29,920 bases of DNA, taken from positions 1-29,920 of the forward strand of contig CAJTWA010000051.1 of the NCBI GenBank assembly GCA_910580195.1. The letters are read 5' to 3'. The position numbers and the translations under genes are program-made. This stretch comes from an uncultured Lachnospiraceae bacterium. GTDB taxonomy: Bacteria; Bacillota; Clostridia; Lachnospirales; Lachnospiraceae. The first letter of the stretch is position 1. Each line of letters starts with the position of its first letter. Below, in pieces: positions 16,996 through 25,497 of this stretch. Under the pieces are notes generated by a model. The model was not told where the DNA came from. It saw nothing but the letters and a program-made list of their open reading frames with translations, and made no database searches.

Positions 16996-17481
16996 ATGAG
17001 TCAACCTGAAAAATCAAGCGGGTTGTTTCAGGAGCCAATTGCAGAAGAATCACTTAGAAGCGCATTAGCAAAGGAACAGCAAAAATTAGAAGAAGAAAGA
17101 CGGGACTTTGAGCGGGAGAAGAAAGAGTTTTATTTCCGGAAAAAAATGGAAGAAAAACGCCTTGCAGAAGAGAACCGCCTGTTCCAGATGAAGTGGAAAG
17201 TATTGGAGGGGGAGCTTAGGGACCTTGCAAAAGAAAAACAAGACGTGGCAGTGGAAAAGGAACGCTATTGCCAGAAAGACGAGTGCAGCCATTTTACATT
17301 TTCCGGCAGCACAGTGGAGGCAGAAATGTTTTTCTCTGGCGTCTGCGATGAGCTTGCATTGAAAAAGCGTTACAAGGAACTGATTAAAATTTACCACCCA
17401 GATAACCTTGCAGGGGACACCGTTACGTTACAGATGATAAATAAAACGTATGATTTCTTGAAAAAGCAGTTTTCGGCATAA
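16996..17481 (+). CDS. Coiled-coil protein with C-terminal J-domain
   Basis: A 161-residue protein. Residues 22-95 or so are a charged coiled coil (EQQKLEEERRDFEREKKEFY). The C-terminal 50 residues resemble a DnaJ J-domain with the invariant HPD at 134-136 (RYKELIKIYHPDNLAGDTVT), and the helix MINKTYDFLKKQF follows. J-domains stimulate the Hsp70 ATPase; the coiled coil would select a partner. No signal peptide or membrane segment. AAGGAGG precedes ATG 16996; an upstream in-frame start at 16879 lies in the leader and has no site. The partner is unknown. Confidence 0.8.
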   Translation: MSQPEKSSGLFQEPIAEESLRSALAKEQQKLEEERRDFEREKKEFYFRKKMEEKRLAEENRLFQMKWKVLEGELRDLAKEKQDVAVEKERYCQKDECSHFTFSGSTVEAEMFFSGVCDELALKKRYKELIKIYHPDNLAGDTVTLQMINKTYDFLKKQFSA

Positions 17482-17587
17482 AAGGCAGGGGATAAGAGGC
17501 TGGGTGCGGCATATGAATCTGCCGGGCTGGGATGCAGGATGTGTACCCTGCTAGGTATAGCGAACGGCAGAGTCAGGAGGGACAGCA

Positions 17588-18784
17588 ATGGAACAGCAGG
17601 AACTAGAGGCGGTGCTGGGGCAGTACCAGACGCCGGCCTATGTATTTGACTTAGATGCCCTTACTGGGCGTGTAAAGCAGATTTCGGCCTGCCTAGGGCG
17701 TGCAGGCATCGGCCTGTGCTATGCCATGAAGGCGAACCCGTTTTTGGTAAGCGCCCTTGCGCCTTTGGTGGGACGGTTCGAGGTGTGCTCGCCGGGGGAA
17801 TTCCGCATCTGTGAAAGGGAAGGGCTCCCCATGGAGCGGCTGGTCATTTCCGGCGTCCACAAAGGGCTTGCGGATACCCGCCGGATGGTGCAGGAATACC
17901 AAGGGAAAGGGATTTTTACCATAGAGTCCATGCAGCAGAGGGATTTGCTGGCGGCCTGTGCCAAAGAGGCGGGAGCCACCTTAAAGGCGCTGGTGCGCAT
18001 CAGCAGCGGCAACCAGTTTGGCGTAGATTATGGGCTGGCAAAAGAAATTTTCCGGAAACGGGAGGAAGTTCCCCAGCTATCCTTGGCTGGCATACAGTTT
18101 TATTCCGGCACCCAGAAGAAGAGCCTGGCCTTGATGGAAAAAGAACTGCAGATGCTGGATGGCTTCTGCAGGGAGATACAGGAGGAATTAGGCCTGCAAA
18201 TCCCGGAGATAGAATATGGCCCGGGTTTTTACGTGCCGTATTTCCAGACAGATGACGAGGAAGATTTCGAAGTGTTGCTGGAAGGGTTCCTAGCCTTAGT
18301 CCGGCGCATGGAATTTTCCGGGAAAATGACGCTGGAGCTGGGCAGGTTCCTAGCTGCAGGCTGCGGCAGTTTCCTGACTACCATTGTGGACAGGAAGGAA
18401 AACGGAGGGCAGGTTTACGGGATTGTGGACGGCGGCATCCACCACCTGAATTATTTCGGGCAGACTATGGCAATGAAATTGCCGCATATCAAGCATATCC
18501 CTATGGGGGACGGTGCAGGGCACGGCCTGCCAGAAGAAAAATGGAACATCTGCGGATCCCTATGCACTACGGCGGATGTGATTGTCAAGCAGTTTCCCCT
18601 GGCTGGTGCAAAAGTAGGGGACGTGCTTGTATTTGAGCGGGTAGGCGCTTACTCCCCCATGGAAGGGATCAGCCTGTTCTTAAGCAGGGATTTGCCGAAA
18701 GTGCTGCTCTATTCCAAAGGGCAGGACCTGCGGCTGGCCCGGGACGCGCAGCCTACGGATGTGATAAACAGCGTAGGGAAATGA
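17588..18784 (+). CDS. PLP-dependent fold-type III amino-acid decarboxylase
   Basis: A 398-residue alanine-racemase/ornithine-decarboxylase-fold enzyme. PLP would bind K48 in LCYAMKAN. Other family marks are FEVCSPGEFRI, the GVHKG loop, EYGPGFYVPYF, and GSLCTTADVI holding the catalytic Cys equivalent. The layout fits decarboxylases of the diaminopimelate/BtrK type rather than racemases. AGGAGGG precedes the ATG. It is the first gene of a run with an acyl carrier protein 30 bp downstream, then MBOAT and SGNH genes. BtrK acts on glutamate bound to a carrier protein, so a carrier-bound substrate is a plausible inference. The substrate is not readable, and a free-amino-acid decarboxylase cannot be excluded. 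Confidence 0.85.
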   Translation: MEQQELEAVLGQYQTPAYVFDLDALTGRVKQISACLGRAGIGLCYAMKANPFLVSALAPLVGRFEVCSPGEFRICEREGLPMERLVISGVHKGLADTRRMVQEYQGKGIFTIESMQQRDLLAACAKEAGATLKALVRISSGNQFGVDYGLAKEIFRKREEVPQLSLAGIQFYSGTQKKSLALMEKELQMLDGFCREIQEELGLQIPEIEYGPGFYVPYFQTDDEEDFEVLLEGFLALVRRMEFSGKMTLELGRFLAAGCGSFLTTIVDRKENGGQVYGIVDGGIHHLNYFGQTMAMKLPHIKHIPMGDGAGHGLPEEKWNICGSLCTTADVIVKQFPLAGAKVGDVLVFERVGAYSPMEGISLFLSRDLPKVLLYSKGQDLRLARDAQPTDVINSVGK

Positions 18785-18814
18785 TAAGGAAAAAATCCAG
18801 AAAGGAAGAGAGTT

Positions 18815-19042
18815 ATGGAAAAATTAATTGAGATTTTAGAGGACATTCAGCCAGATGCAGATTTTGATACCTGCGAAACATTGATTGACGATGGTATTTT
18901 GGATTCATTTGCAATCCTCTCTATTGTCAGCGAATTGCAGGATGAATTTGGGATTACCATTACCCCGGCGGACATTATCCCGGAGAATTTCAACTCTGCC
19001 AAAGCATTGTGGGCAATGGTGGAACGGCTGCAGGAAGCGTAA
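18815..19042 (+). CDS. Acyl/aminoacyl carrier protein (DltC-like)
   Basis: A 75-residue carrier protein. The phosphopantetheine attachment Ser is S31 in LIDDGILDSFAIL, the same DS-F pattern as in DltC (D-alanyl carrier protein). The helix SIVSELQDEFGITI follows. GGAAGAGAG lies before the ATG. It sits between the decarboxylase and the MBOAT gene, so it should carry the group made by the first and passed on by the second. The ligase that loads it is not in this window. Confidence 0.9.
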   Translation: MEKLIEILEDIQPDADFDTCETLIDDGILDSFAILSIVSELQDEFGITITPADIIPENFNSAKALWAMVERLQEA

Positions 19043-19054
19043 GGCGGGATTCTT

Positions 19055-20593
19055 ATGTCTTTAGTTTCTATGGAATTCCTGCTGTTCGTCCTCCTTGCGG
19101 CTGCAGGGTATTACTGGATCCCCAGAAAATTCCAGTGGGCGTGGCTGCTGGCGTTCAGCTATATTTACTATATCAGCGGCGGGCTGCGCGTCACCTGTTT
19201 TCTGGTATTTACCACGCTTACCTCTTACGGCGCAGGGATTTTAGTAGAACAGGCGGCAGGGCGGATACAAGAGAAAAAGAAAGCGAAACGGCGGCAAAAG
19301 CAGGTTTTGGCTGCTGCTTTGCTCCTGAATTTCGGCATCCTGGGGGTGCTGAAATATACGAATTTTGCAATCCATACGGTAAATGGGCTGTTTGGCACGG
19401 GTTTTGGTTCTATAGGGTTCCTATTGCCCCTTGGGATTTCTTTTTATACTTTCCAGTCCATGGGCTACCTTCTGGATGTGTACTGGGGCAAGGCCAAGGC
19501 GGAACATCATGTGTTCCGTTTTGCTTTGTTTGTGTCTTTTTTCCCGCAGATCCTGCAAGGGCCGATTGGCAGGTTCAGCACGCTGGGGGAACAGCTCTAT
19601 GCGCCCCACCCCTTTGACGGGAAACGGATGGAACGCGGGTTTTTGCGCATCTTGTGGGGCTATTTCAAGAAAATGGCAATTGCAGACAATGCAGTGATTT
19701 TCGTAGACGCCATTTTCGGGCAGCCAGAAGTATACGACGGGCTTGGGCTTGTAGGGGTGCTGATGTACAGCATCCAGCTTTACTGTGATTTTTCCGGCGG
19801 CATGGACGTGGTGATTGGCATTGGGGAGCTGTTTGGCATACGCTTGGATGAGAATTTCAAGCGCCCGTATTTTGCCAATTCCATTACGGATTTCTGGCAC
19901 CGCTGGCATATTACCCTTGGGACATGGATGAAGGATTACGTGTTTTACCCTGTGTCCCTTTCTGGCTGGATGAAGCATTTTTCCAAGTTTGCAAAGAAAA
20001 CCTTTGGGAAACAGGCCGGGCGGACACTGCCCATCTGCCTTGCCAACCTGATTGTGTTCTTTGTGGTGGGCGTTTGGCATGGGGCGGCTTGGAAATTCAT
20101 TGTGTACGGCCTTTACAATGGGCTGATTATTGCGTTCAGCGGCCTGATGGCCCCGGCATACCGGGACTGGAAAAAGTCCCTCCATATTTCCGATGGGAGC
20201 CGTGGGTTCCACCTGTTCCAGATGGTGCGCACCTTTGTGCTGGTGAATATTAGCTGGTTTTTTGACCGGGCAGACGATGTGCCCACTGCGCTTTTGATGA
20301 TGAAAAATACCCTGCGCCATTTCAATTTGCGCCAGATTTTAGAGCCGGGGATTGAAATTGGCGAGGCAAGCGGGACGGCGTTTACCTTGGTTGCCCTTGG
20401 GGTGATACTGGGAGGCTGCCTGCTCCTTTTTGCCGTCAGCGTACTGCAGGAGCAGGGGAAAGATTTGGCGGAAAGTTTCACAAGGCAGCACTGGCTGGTG
20501 AAAGCCGCCGTATACCTGTGCCTGATTCTGGCAGTGCCGGTATTGGGGCAGCCTTCTGGGGAGTCAGGAGGGTTTATTTATGCGCAGTTTTAA
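19055..20593 (+). CDS. MBOAT-family O-acyltransferase (DltB/AlgI-like)
   Basis: A 512-residue polytopic membrane protein. It starts with a membrane segment (SMEFLLFVLLAAAGYYWIP) and carries the MBOAT signature FWHRWHITLGTWMKDYVFYP. The active-site His is H342 in VVGVWHGAAWKF. It moves an acyl or aminoacyl group from a carrier across the membrane to an extracellular acceptor. It is closer in size to AlgI/PatA-type proteins than to the roughly 400-residue DltB. The gene begins 12 bp after the carrier gene, behind a weak site (AAGGCGGG). The next start lies behind AGGAGGG inside its own 3' end. Confidence 0.92.
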   Translation: MSLVSMEFLLFVLLAAAGYYWIPRKFQWAWLLAFSYIYYISGGLRVTCFLVFTTLTSYGAGILVEQAAGRIQEKKKAKRRQKQVLAAALLLNFGILGVLKYTNFAIHTVNGLFGTGFGSIGFLLPLGISFYTFQSMGYLLDVYWGKAKAEHHVFRFALFVSFFPQILQGPIGRFSTLGEQLYAPHPFDGKRMERGFLRILWGYFKKMAIADNAVIFVDAIFGQPEVYDGLGLVGVLMYSIQLYCDFSGGMDVVIGIGELFGIRLDENFKRPYFANSITDFWHRWHITLGTWMKDYVFYPVSLSGWMKHFSKFAKKTFGKQAGRTLPICLANLIVFFVVGVWHGAAWKFIVYGLYNGLIIAFSGLMAPAYRDWKKSLHISDGSRGFHLFQMVRTFVLVNISWFFDRADDVPTALLMMKNTLRHFNLRQILEPGIEIGEASGTAFTLVALGVILGGCLLLFAVSVLQEQGKDLAESFTRQHWLVKAAVYLCLILAVPVLGQPSGESGGFIYAQF

Positions 20594-20711
20594 AAGGCAG
20601 CATTTACGCAAGCAGGCTATAAGGGGGACAGAAGTTCCCGGCGTGCAGGGACGGCTGCCGCTTCAACAATATTTCAGGTGGCTAGGAGGGCTGCAGGATG
20701 GGTGTTTTTAA
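20580..20711 (+). CDS. Possible 43-residue basic peptide bridging the MBOAT and SGNH genes
   Basis: ATG 20580 overlaps the MBOAT 3' end and has AGGAGGG eight bases upstream. The frame (MRSFKRQHLRKQAIRGTEV at the front) ends at TAA 20709-20711, overlapping the SGNH start. The peptide is basic and has no membrane segment, so it is not an obvious DltX. It may be a coupling ORF that keeps ribosomes moving to the SGNH gene. No family recognised. Confidence 0.4.
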   Translation: MRSFKRQHLRKQAIRGTEVPGVQGRLPLQQYFRWLGGLQDGCF

Positions 20712-21666
20712 GAAAATATTGCTGCCGGCTGTCTTGATCCTTGCCGTGGCGGCCGTAAATATGGGCTTAAACTATGCGTTAATCCCATACAGCTATGTGC
20801 GGATTATGATGCACCAAATTGAAACGCAGGAGTACGATACCCTGTTCCTTGGCACCTCCCACGGGCTGAACGGCATCAGCCCCAAGGTAATTGAGGAAAA
20901 AACCGGGAACTCTGCCATGAACCTGTGCCTTGGCGGCGAATACCCCAAGGACGCCTATTACTTCTTAAAGCAGGCCTGCAAAAAGAGCAGCCCCAAGACG
21001 GTAGTATATGAGCTGGATCCGGGCTACTGGTGCACGCCGGAAGGGCAGCGGGGGGATTTCAACCGGATATATTATGAAATGCCGTGGTCCCTGACAAAAT
21101 TGGAATATTTTTTTGCAAAAGAGTGGAAATTGGATTTCCGGGCTGCCCTGTTCCCGTGGTTTTACTATAGGAGCCAATTCCGGCAGATGAAAGAAATTTT
21201 GGCAGTAAAGCAGGGGCAGGAGTACCAAAATTTCGGGGCCGGCCCATTCCAGTGCGAAGGGCAGGGCTATGCGGATGGGTTTATGCAAAACGGCCTAGCC
21301 ACAGGGCCGAAGCCGGAAGGGAAACTGGAGCTGTGGGACGAGCAGGAAAAAAATGAAGATTCCTTCCGGTATTTTGAGAAAATGGCGGCTTTCTGTGAAA
21401 AGAGGGGGATCCGGCTGGTTGTCATTACAACCCCCATCCCCAGTGAAACTCTGGAAAAGTATGCAGAGGAATTTCAGGAATCTGACCGGTTTTTTACGGA
21501 ATATTTCCGTGGGCTTGGGCTGGAGTATTGGAACTACAACCGCCCGGAACGGAAAATTGAGGGCTTTGATTACAGCCTGAACGTGTATACCGATTATGAG
21601 GGGCATATGTGGGCAGGGCAGGCGGAGCAGTTCAGCGGGCAGCTTGCTGCGGATTTGATGGAGTGA
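20698..21666 (+). CDS. Membrane-anchored SGNH/DltD-like protein
   Basis: A 322-residue protein with an N-terminal signal anchor (ILLPAVLILAVAAVNMGLNY) and an extracellular domain. The putative catalytic Ser is S54 in LFLGTSHGLNGI, and D299 and H303 in YTDYEGHMW could complete the triad. AGGAGGG lies seven bases before ATG 20698. It is the extracellular partner of the MBOAT protein, as DltD is of DltB and AlgJ/AlgX of AlgI, and should finish transfer to a surface polymer. The acceptor is unknown. A start 17 bp before prmA suggests some read-through into the housekeeping genes. Confidence 0.82.
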   Translation: MGVFKKILLPAVLILAVAAVNMGLNYALIPYSYVRIMMHQIETQEYDTLFLGTSHGLNGISPKVIEEKTGNSAMNLCLGGEYPKDAYYFLKQACKKSSPKTVVYELDPGYWCTPEGQRGDFNRIYYEMPWSLTKLEYFFAKEWKLDFRAALFPWFYYRSQFRQMKEILAVKQGQEYQNFGAGPFQCEGQGYADGFMQNGLATGPKPEGKLELWDEQEKNEDSFRYFEKMAAFCEKRGIRLVVITTPIPSETLEKYAEEFQESDRFFTEYFRGLGLEYWNYNRPERKIEGFDYSLNVYTDYEGHMWAGQAEQFSGQLAADLME

Positions 21667-21682
21667 AAGGAAACTTGGCAGT

Positions 21683-22633
21683 ATGAAGTGGAAGAAATAT
21701 ACCATCCATGCCACCACGGAGGCTGAGGATTTTATCAGCAGCATGCTGGCGGACCTTGGGGTGGAAGGGGTGCAGATTGAGGACAATGTGCCTTTGTCGG
21801 CAGAGGATAAGGAAAAAATGTACATTGACATCCTTCCGGAGCTTCCGCCGGACGAAGGGGCTGCGGATATCAGCTTTTTCTTGGATGCAGGAGAGGGGCA
21901 TGAGGCGCTTTTGGGGCAGGTAAGGGAAGAACTGGAAAGCCTGCGGCTCTTTGTGGACATCGGGGAGGGGACAATCTCCCAAGGGGAAACCGAGGATAAG
22001 GACTGGCAGGATAATTGGAAACAGTATTTTAAGCCATTTACCGTTGGGGATATTTTGATTAAGCCTACATGGGAAACGGCAGAGGGCGCAAAGGGCTGCC
22101 GCTGCGTGGTGGAAATCGACCCGGGGACTTCCTTTGGGACGGGAAAGCACGAAACCACCCGCCTGTGCATCCAGCAAATCCAAAAGTACATGAAGGCTGG
22201 GGACAAGGTGCTGGATGTAGGCTGCGGGAGCGGCATCCTTTCCATTATCTGCCTGAAATTAGGGGCTGGGGAAGTGGTTGGGACAGACATCGACCCCTTG
22301 TGCATTGCAGCCTCCCAAGAGAACATGGGGGTAAACCGCCTGCCGGAGGGAAATTACAGGTTTTATCAGGGAAACTTGATAGACGACGCCGCTTTGCAGG
22401 GGCAGGTAGGCCAAAATTTTGGAATTGTGGTGGCAAATATCCTTGCAGACGTGGTGGTTCCCCTGACACCGGTAGTCCCGGCGCATCTTAGGCAGGGGGG
22501 CATTTACATTACAAGCGGGATTATTGATTTTAAGGAAACGGCGGTAGCAGAAGCCATCCAGGCCGCAGGGCTTACCATTTTGGAAACCGTGCGGATGGGC
22601 GAATGGGTTAGCATTACCGCAAGGAAGGACTGA
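21683..22633 (+). CDS. prmA: Ribosomal protein L11 methyltransferase
   Basis: Methylates ribosomal protein L11 using S-adenosylmethionine. The 316 residues match the family. The N-terminal domain is followed by FGTGKHETTRLCI and the SAM-binding motif VLDVGCGSGILSI (from residue 176), with NILADVVVPL as the catalytic-loop region. An AAAGGA site precedes the ATG. One base separates its stop from the rsmE start, the common prmA-rsmE pairing in Firmicutes. Confidence 0.95.
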   Translation: MKWKKYTIHATTEAEDFISSMLADLGVEGVQIEDNVPLSAEDKEKMYIDILPELPPDEGAADISFFLDAGEGHEALLGQVREELESLRLFVDIGEGTISQGETEDKDWQDNWKQYFKPFTVGDILIKPTWETAEGAKGCRCVVEIDPGTSFGTGKHETTRLCIQQIQKYMKAGDKVLDVGCGSGILSIICLKLGAGEVVGTDIDPLCIAASQENMGVNRLPEGNYRFYQGNLIDDAALQGQVGQNFGIVVANILADVVVPLTPVVPAHLRQGGIYITSGIIDFKETAVAEAIQAAGLTILETVRMGEWVSITARKD

Positions 22634-22634
22634 C

Positions 22635-23366
22635 ATGTTCCAATTTTTCGTAGAGCCAGAACAGATTACAATGCCGGAAATTGAGATTACCGGTAGCGAC
22701 GTGAACCATATCAAAAACGTCCTGCGCATGAAGGCCGGGGCAAAAGTACGGGTCAGCGACCAGCAGGGGCAGGATTTCCTATGCGAAATTACCGGGCTGG
22801 GGGAAAGCAGCATTTCGTTAAAAATATTAGAAAAATGCCAAGGGACGGAGCCGCCCATTAAAATTACCTTGTTCCAAGGGCTGCCCAAAGGGGACAAAAT
22901 GGAGCAGGTCATCCAGAAAGGGGTGGAGCTTGGGGCAAGCGAAATCGTTCCGGTAGCCATGCGAAACTGCGTGGTGAAGCTGGACGCCAAGCGGGCGGAA
23001 CACAAGCGCGCCCGCTGGCAGGCCATTGCAGAGAGCGCGGCCAAGCAGTCAAAGCGGAGCCTGGTCCCGGCAGTGCGCCCCGTGTGCACCTTTGAAGAAG
23101 CAGCGGCCTATGCCAAGCCCATGGATGTGCGCCTCTTCCCCTATGAGCAGGAGCGTGGGATGGCGCACACAAGGGAAGTGCTGAAAAAAATCCATAAAGG
23201 GGATTCCGTGGGGATTTTCATAGGCCCGGAAGGAGGGTTTTCTTCGGAGGAAGTAGAAGCGGTACAGGGGGAAATGGAAATCATTTCCTTGGGGAACCGG
23301 ATTCTGCGCACGGAAACCGCAGGGCTTGCAGCCCTTGCCATGCTGGTGTATGAGATGGAGGATTAA
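22635..23366 (+). CDS. rsmE: 16S rRNA (uracil1498-N3)-methyltransferase
   Basis: Methylates U1498 of 16S rRNA; 243 residues, SPOUT fold. The N-terminal PUA-like part begins MFQFFVEPEQI and contains HIKNVLRMKAGAKVRV. The C-terminal knot motifs are FIGPEGGFSSEEVE and SLGNRILRTETA. It follows prmA by one base and precedes the cysteine desulfurase by two, so these are co-transcribed. Confidence 0.96.
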   Translation: MFQFFVEPEQITMPEIEITGSDVNHIKNVLRMKAGAKVRVSDQQGQDFLCEITGLGESSISLKILEKCQGTEPPIKITLFQGLPKGDKMEQVIQKGVELGASEIVPVAMRNCVVKLDAKRAEHKRARWQAIAESAAKQSKRSLVPAVRPVCTFEEAAAYAKPMDVRLFPYEQERGMAHTREVLKKIHKGDSVGIFIGPEGGFSSEEVEAVQGEMEIISLGNRILRTETAGLAALAMLVYEMED

Positions 23367-23368
23367 GT

Positions 23369-24523
23369 ATGGAGGCATATTTTGACAATGCGGCAACTAC
23401 CCGTTGCTCGGACGGGGCAAGGGACGTGATGGCCCGCGCCTTGTCCGAGGATTATGGGAACCCGTCTTCCCTGCATGGGAAAGGGCTGGCAGGGGAGCGC
23501 TATATCCGTGAAGCGAAAAAAAATATCTGCAGGACATTGAAAATCAACGAACCGGAGCTGGTGTTCACTTCCGGCGGCACAGAGTCCAATAACCTTGCCA
23601 TACTTGGCGCAGCTATGGCGAATCAGCGGGCGGGGATGCATTTGGTGACGACAAAAATTGAGCACCCTGCGGTAGCTGCCCCCATGCGGCATTTAGAGGA
23701 GCAGGGGTTTTCCGTTACGTGGCTGGACGTGGACAAGGATGGGCTGGTTTCCTTGGAGCAGCTTCAGGAATCCATTACCCCGGAAACAATTTTGGTTTCC
23801 ATCATGTATGTGAACAATGAAATCGGCGCGGTAGAGCCCATCCAAGAGGCGGCAGCAGCCATCAAAAGGAAAAATCCCGGGACACTGTTCCATGTGGACG
23901 CCATCCAAGCATATGGCAAATATATCATCCATCCGAAAAAGCTGGGGATTGACCTGCTTTCTGCCAGCGGCCATAAAATCCACGGCCCCAAAGGGGTTGG
24001 GTTCCTTTATATCAAAGAGAAAACGAAGGTCTGGCCCATCCTGTTTGGCGGCGGCCAGCAGAAAAACATGCGCTCCGGGACGGAAAATGTGCCGGGGATT
24101 GCAGGGATGGGGCAGGCGGCGAAAGAGGCTTATGAGATGTTCCAAGAAAAGCAGGGGCATCTTTACCAGTTGAAAGAAGCGTTCCTTGCAGGGCTTGCGG
24201 ATACAGGCTGGGCGCATTTCAATGGGAAAACAGGCAGGGACAGCGCGCCGCATATCCTCAGCCTGACGGTGGATGGGGTGCGCAGCGAGGTGCTGCTCCA
24301 CGCTTTGGAGGAGCGGCAGGTGTATGTGTCTGCGGGGAGTGCGTGCGCGTCGAATAAGCCGGCGCCAAGCAGTACCTTGCAGGCTATCCGGGCAGGGAAA
24401 GAGGCGTTGGGGTCTACTGTGCGGGTTAGTTTCTGTGCGGGGAATATTTTGGAGGAAGTGGAGTATTGCGTTGGGGTGCTCAAAGAGGTGGTGCCGCAAT
24501 TGCAGAGGTTTGCGCGGAGGTAG
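23369..24523 (+). CDS. Cysteine desulfurase (NifS/IscS-like)
   Basis: A PLP enzyme that removes sulfur from cysteine and holds it as a persulfide; 384 residues. PLP Lys is K203 in SASGHKIHGPKG, and the persulfide Cys is C326 in VSAGSACASN. The N-terminal AYFDNAATTR and the ESNNLAI motif are typical. In Firmicutes such a gene is normally adjacent to thiI and supplies its sulfur. Here thiI is the next gene, but about 1.3 kb of unusual DNA separates them. The last 200 or so bases are strongly G-rich and C-poor (26 G to 5 C at 24421-24480), unlike the rest of the gene. Confidence 0.95.
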   Translation: MEAYFDNAATTRCSDGARDVMARALSEDYGNPSSLHGKGLAGERYIREAKKNICRTLKINEPELVFTSGGTESNNLAILGAAMANQRAGMHLVTTKIEHPAVAAPMRHLEEQGFSVTWLDVDKDGLVSLEQLQESITPETILVSIMYVNNEIGAVEPIQEAAAAIKRKNPGTLFHVDAIQAYGKYIIHPKKLGIDLLSASGHKIHGPKGVGFLYIKEKTKVWPILFGGGQQKNMRSGTENVPGIAGMGQAAKEAYEMFQEKQGHLYQLKEAFLAGLADTGWAHFNGKTGRDSAPHILSLTVDGVRSEVLLHALEERQVYVSAGSACASNKPAPSSTLQAIRAGKEALGSTVRVSFCAGNILEEVEYCVGVLKEVVPQLQRFARR

Positions 24524-24671
24524 GGGCAAGAATTAATAAGCATTAGGGGTTGGGGTGGATGGTGTTAGTAAAAGAGTTTTGGTGAGGTAGGGTTTGGGCA
24601 GGGGAAAATGGAGGCTGAGAGGGAGGTTGCAGTTTGGGTGGGAGAGTTGATGTAGGCTGAGCGGGGAGGAC

Positions 24672-24852
24672 GCAGTTCTGGGCAGGAACTTGTCCCCTGC
24701 AAACGGGACAACATTCCGGTGAACTAACTGCTAACTACGACTAAGTGATTCAGGAAAGCCTTCATCACTAAGTCTTCGTAAGCAGTGGATTTCACCTCCA
24801 TTAAAAGCGTCCCTGAATGGTTTGCAGGGGACAGGTTCCTGCCCAGAACTGC
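24672..24852 (-). repeat. Structured inverted-repeat element, copy 1
   Basis: Arms of 33 bp (24672-24704 and 24820-24852) are inverted copies with one mismatch, enclosing a 115-bp core. Read on the minus strand the core aligns without gaps to copy 2 (98 of 115 identical by hand count). It can fold as a stem closed by GGGAC/GTCCC, a TGGA/TCCA hairpin whose loop GGTGAA can pair with a distant TTCACC (pseudoknot), and a long GACT-AGTGAT/ATCACT-AGTC hairpin. Arm sequence resembles the hairpin at 530-573. No target duplication is evident. A mobile or non-coding RNA element is inferred; Rfam membership cannot be checked here. Confidence 0.7.
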
Positions 24853-25164
24853 TGGTTATTGGATGATGCCATAGGATAGGTTTTGGTTGTGGGTTAAGCT
24901 GCGTTGGTGAGGGTGTAAGATAGGGAAGGGTGTCAGGGAATGTAGAATGGTTTTTGTGTGAAGCCAAGGTTTTTATAGCGGTCAGAAGTATTTGCCATTA
25001 TGGGTAATTACCATAAATGCTTTGTTTTATCTTTCATACTTGGAAGGGCAATCAAATCCTCCATAATTATGTAAAAATAAAACTTTGAACCTATTTCCAA
25101 ATAATTGCCAACAGGTATGGGAACTACTAGCTGTATTTTCCGTCCGGAAAAAAGGTACTTTCCA

Positions 25165-25497
25165 GTTTACAGGAAATTAGGGAACCCACCAACCGTATTG
25201 CTGCTTTCAAAGCCAAAGGTTGGTTATTCCTAATATACAGGCAATTATGGAAGGCCTATCAGCTTCATTTCCGGTTCTTTTTGTTCTTTGGGCAACTCGG
25301 TTCTTTTCATTTTGTATTACGGAACCGATTTGGTAGCTTATAGCAAATCCTGAGAATATGCGGATACCCAAAGCGCAGAAAAACCTCATTTCCACCCTAA
25401 AGGAAAAAATTACACACAGCATACCTGCAATTAAGAAAAGCCTACCAACCCCATTCCCACCCTCAAAGCCCAAGGCTACCCCCAATACACAGGCAAT
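25165..25497 (+). repeat. Diverged direct duplication between the two elements
   Basis: A segment at about 25165-25246 recurs at about 25420-25497. Shared blocks include ACCAACC, CAAAGCC and ACAGGCAATT in the same order. In the blocks I could align, the differing positions are C or A in the right copy, where the left copy mostly has T or G. The outer end of the right copy enters the arm of element copy 2. Confidence 0.55.

Noticed and set aside
16487..17053. 188-codon minus-strand ORF with a repeated GTHCPAFLAYLS-type peptide
   Set aside because: The repetition is just the 36-bp minisatellite read backwards. The frame also crosses a strong plus-strand promoter, a terminator-like hairpin and the J-domain gene start.
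24672..24852. Simple transposon remnant (MITE) with ordinary terminal repeats
   Set aside because: The terminal repeats are not shared with the second copy while the core is, and I see no clear target duplication, so the usual MITE description does not fit.
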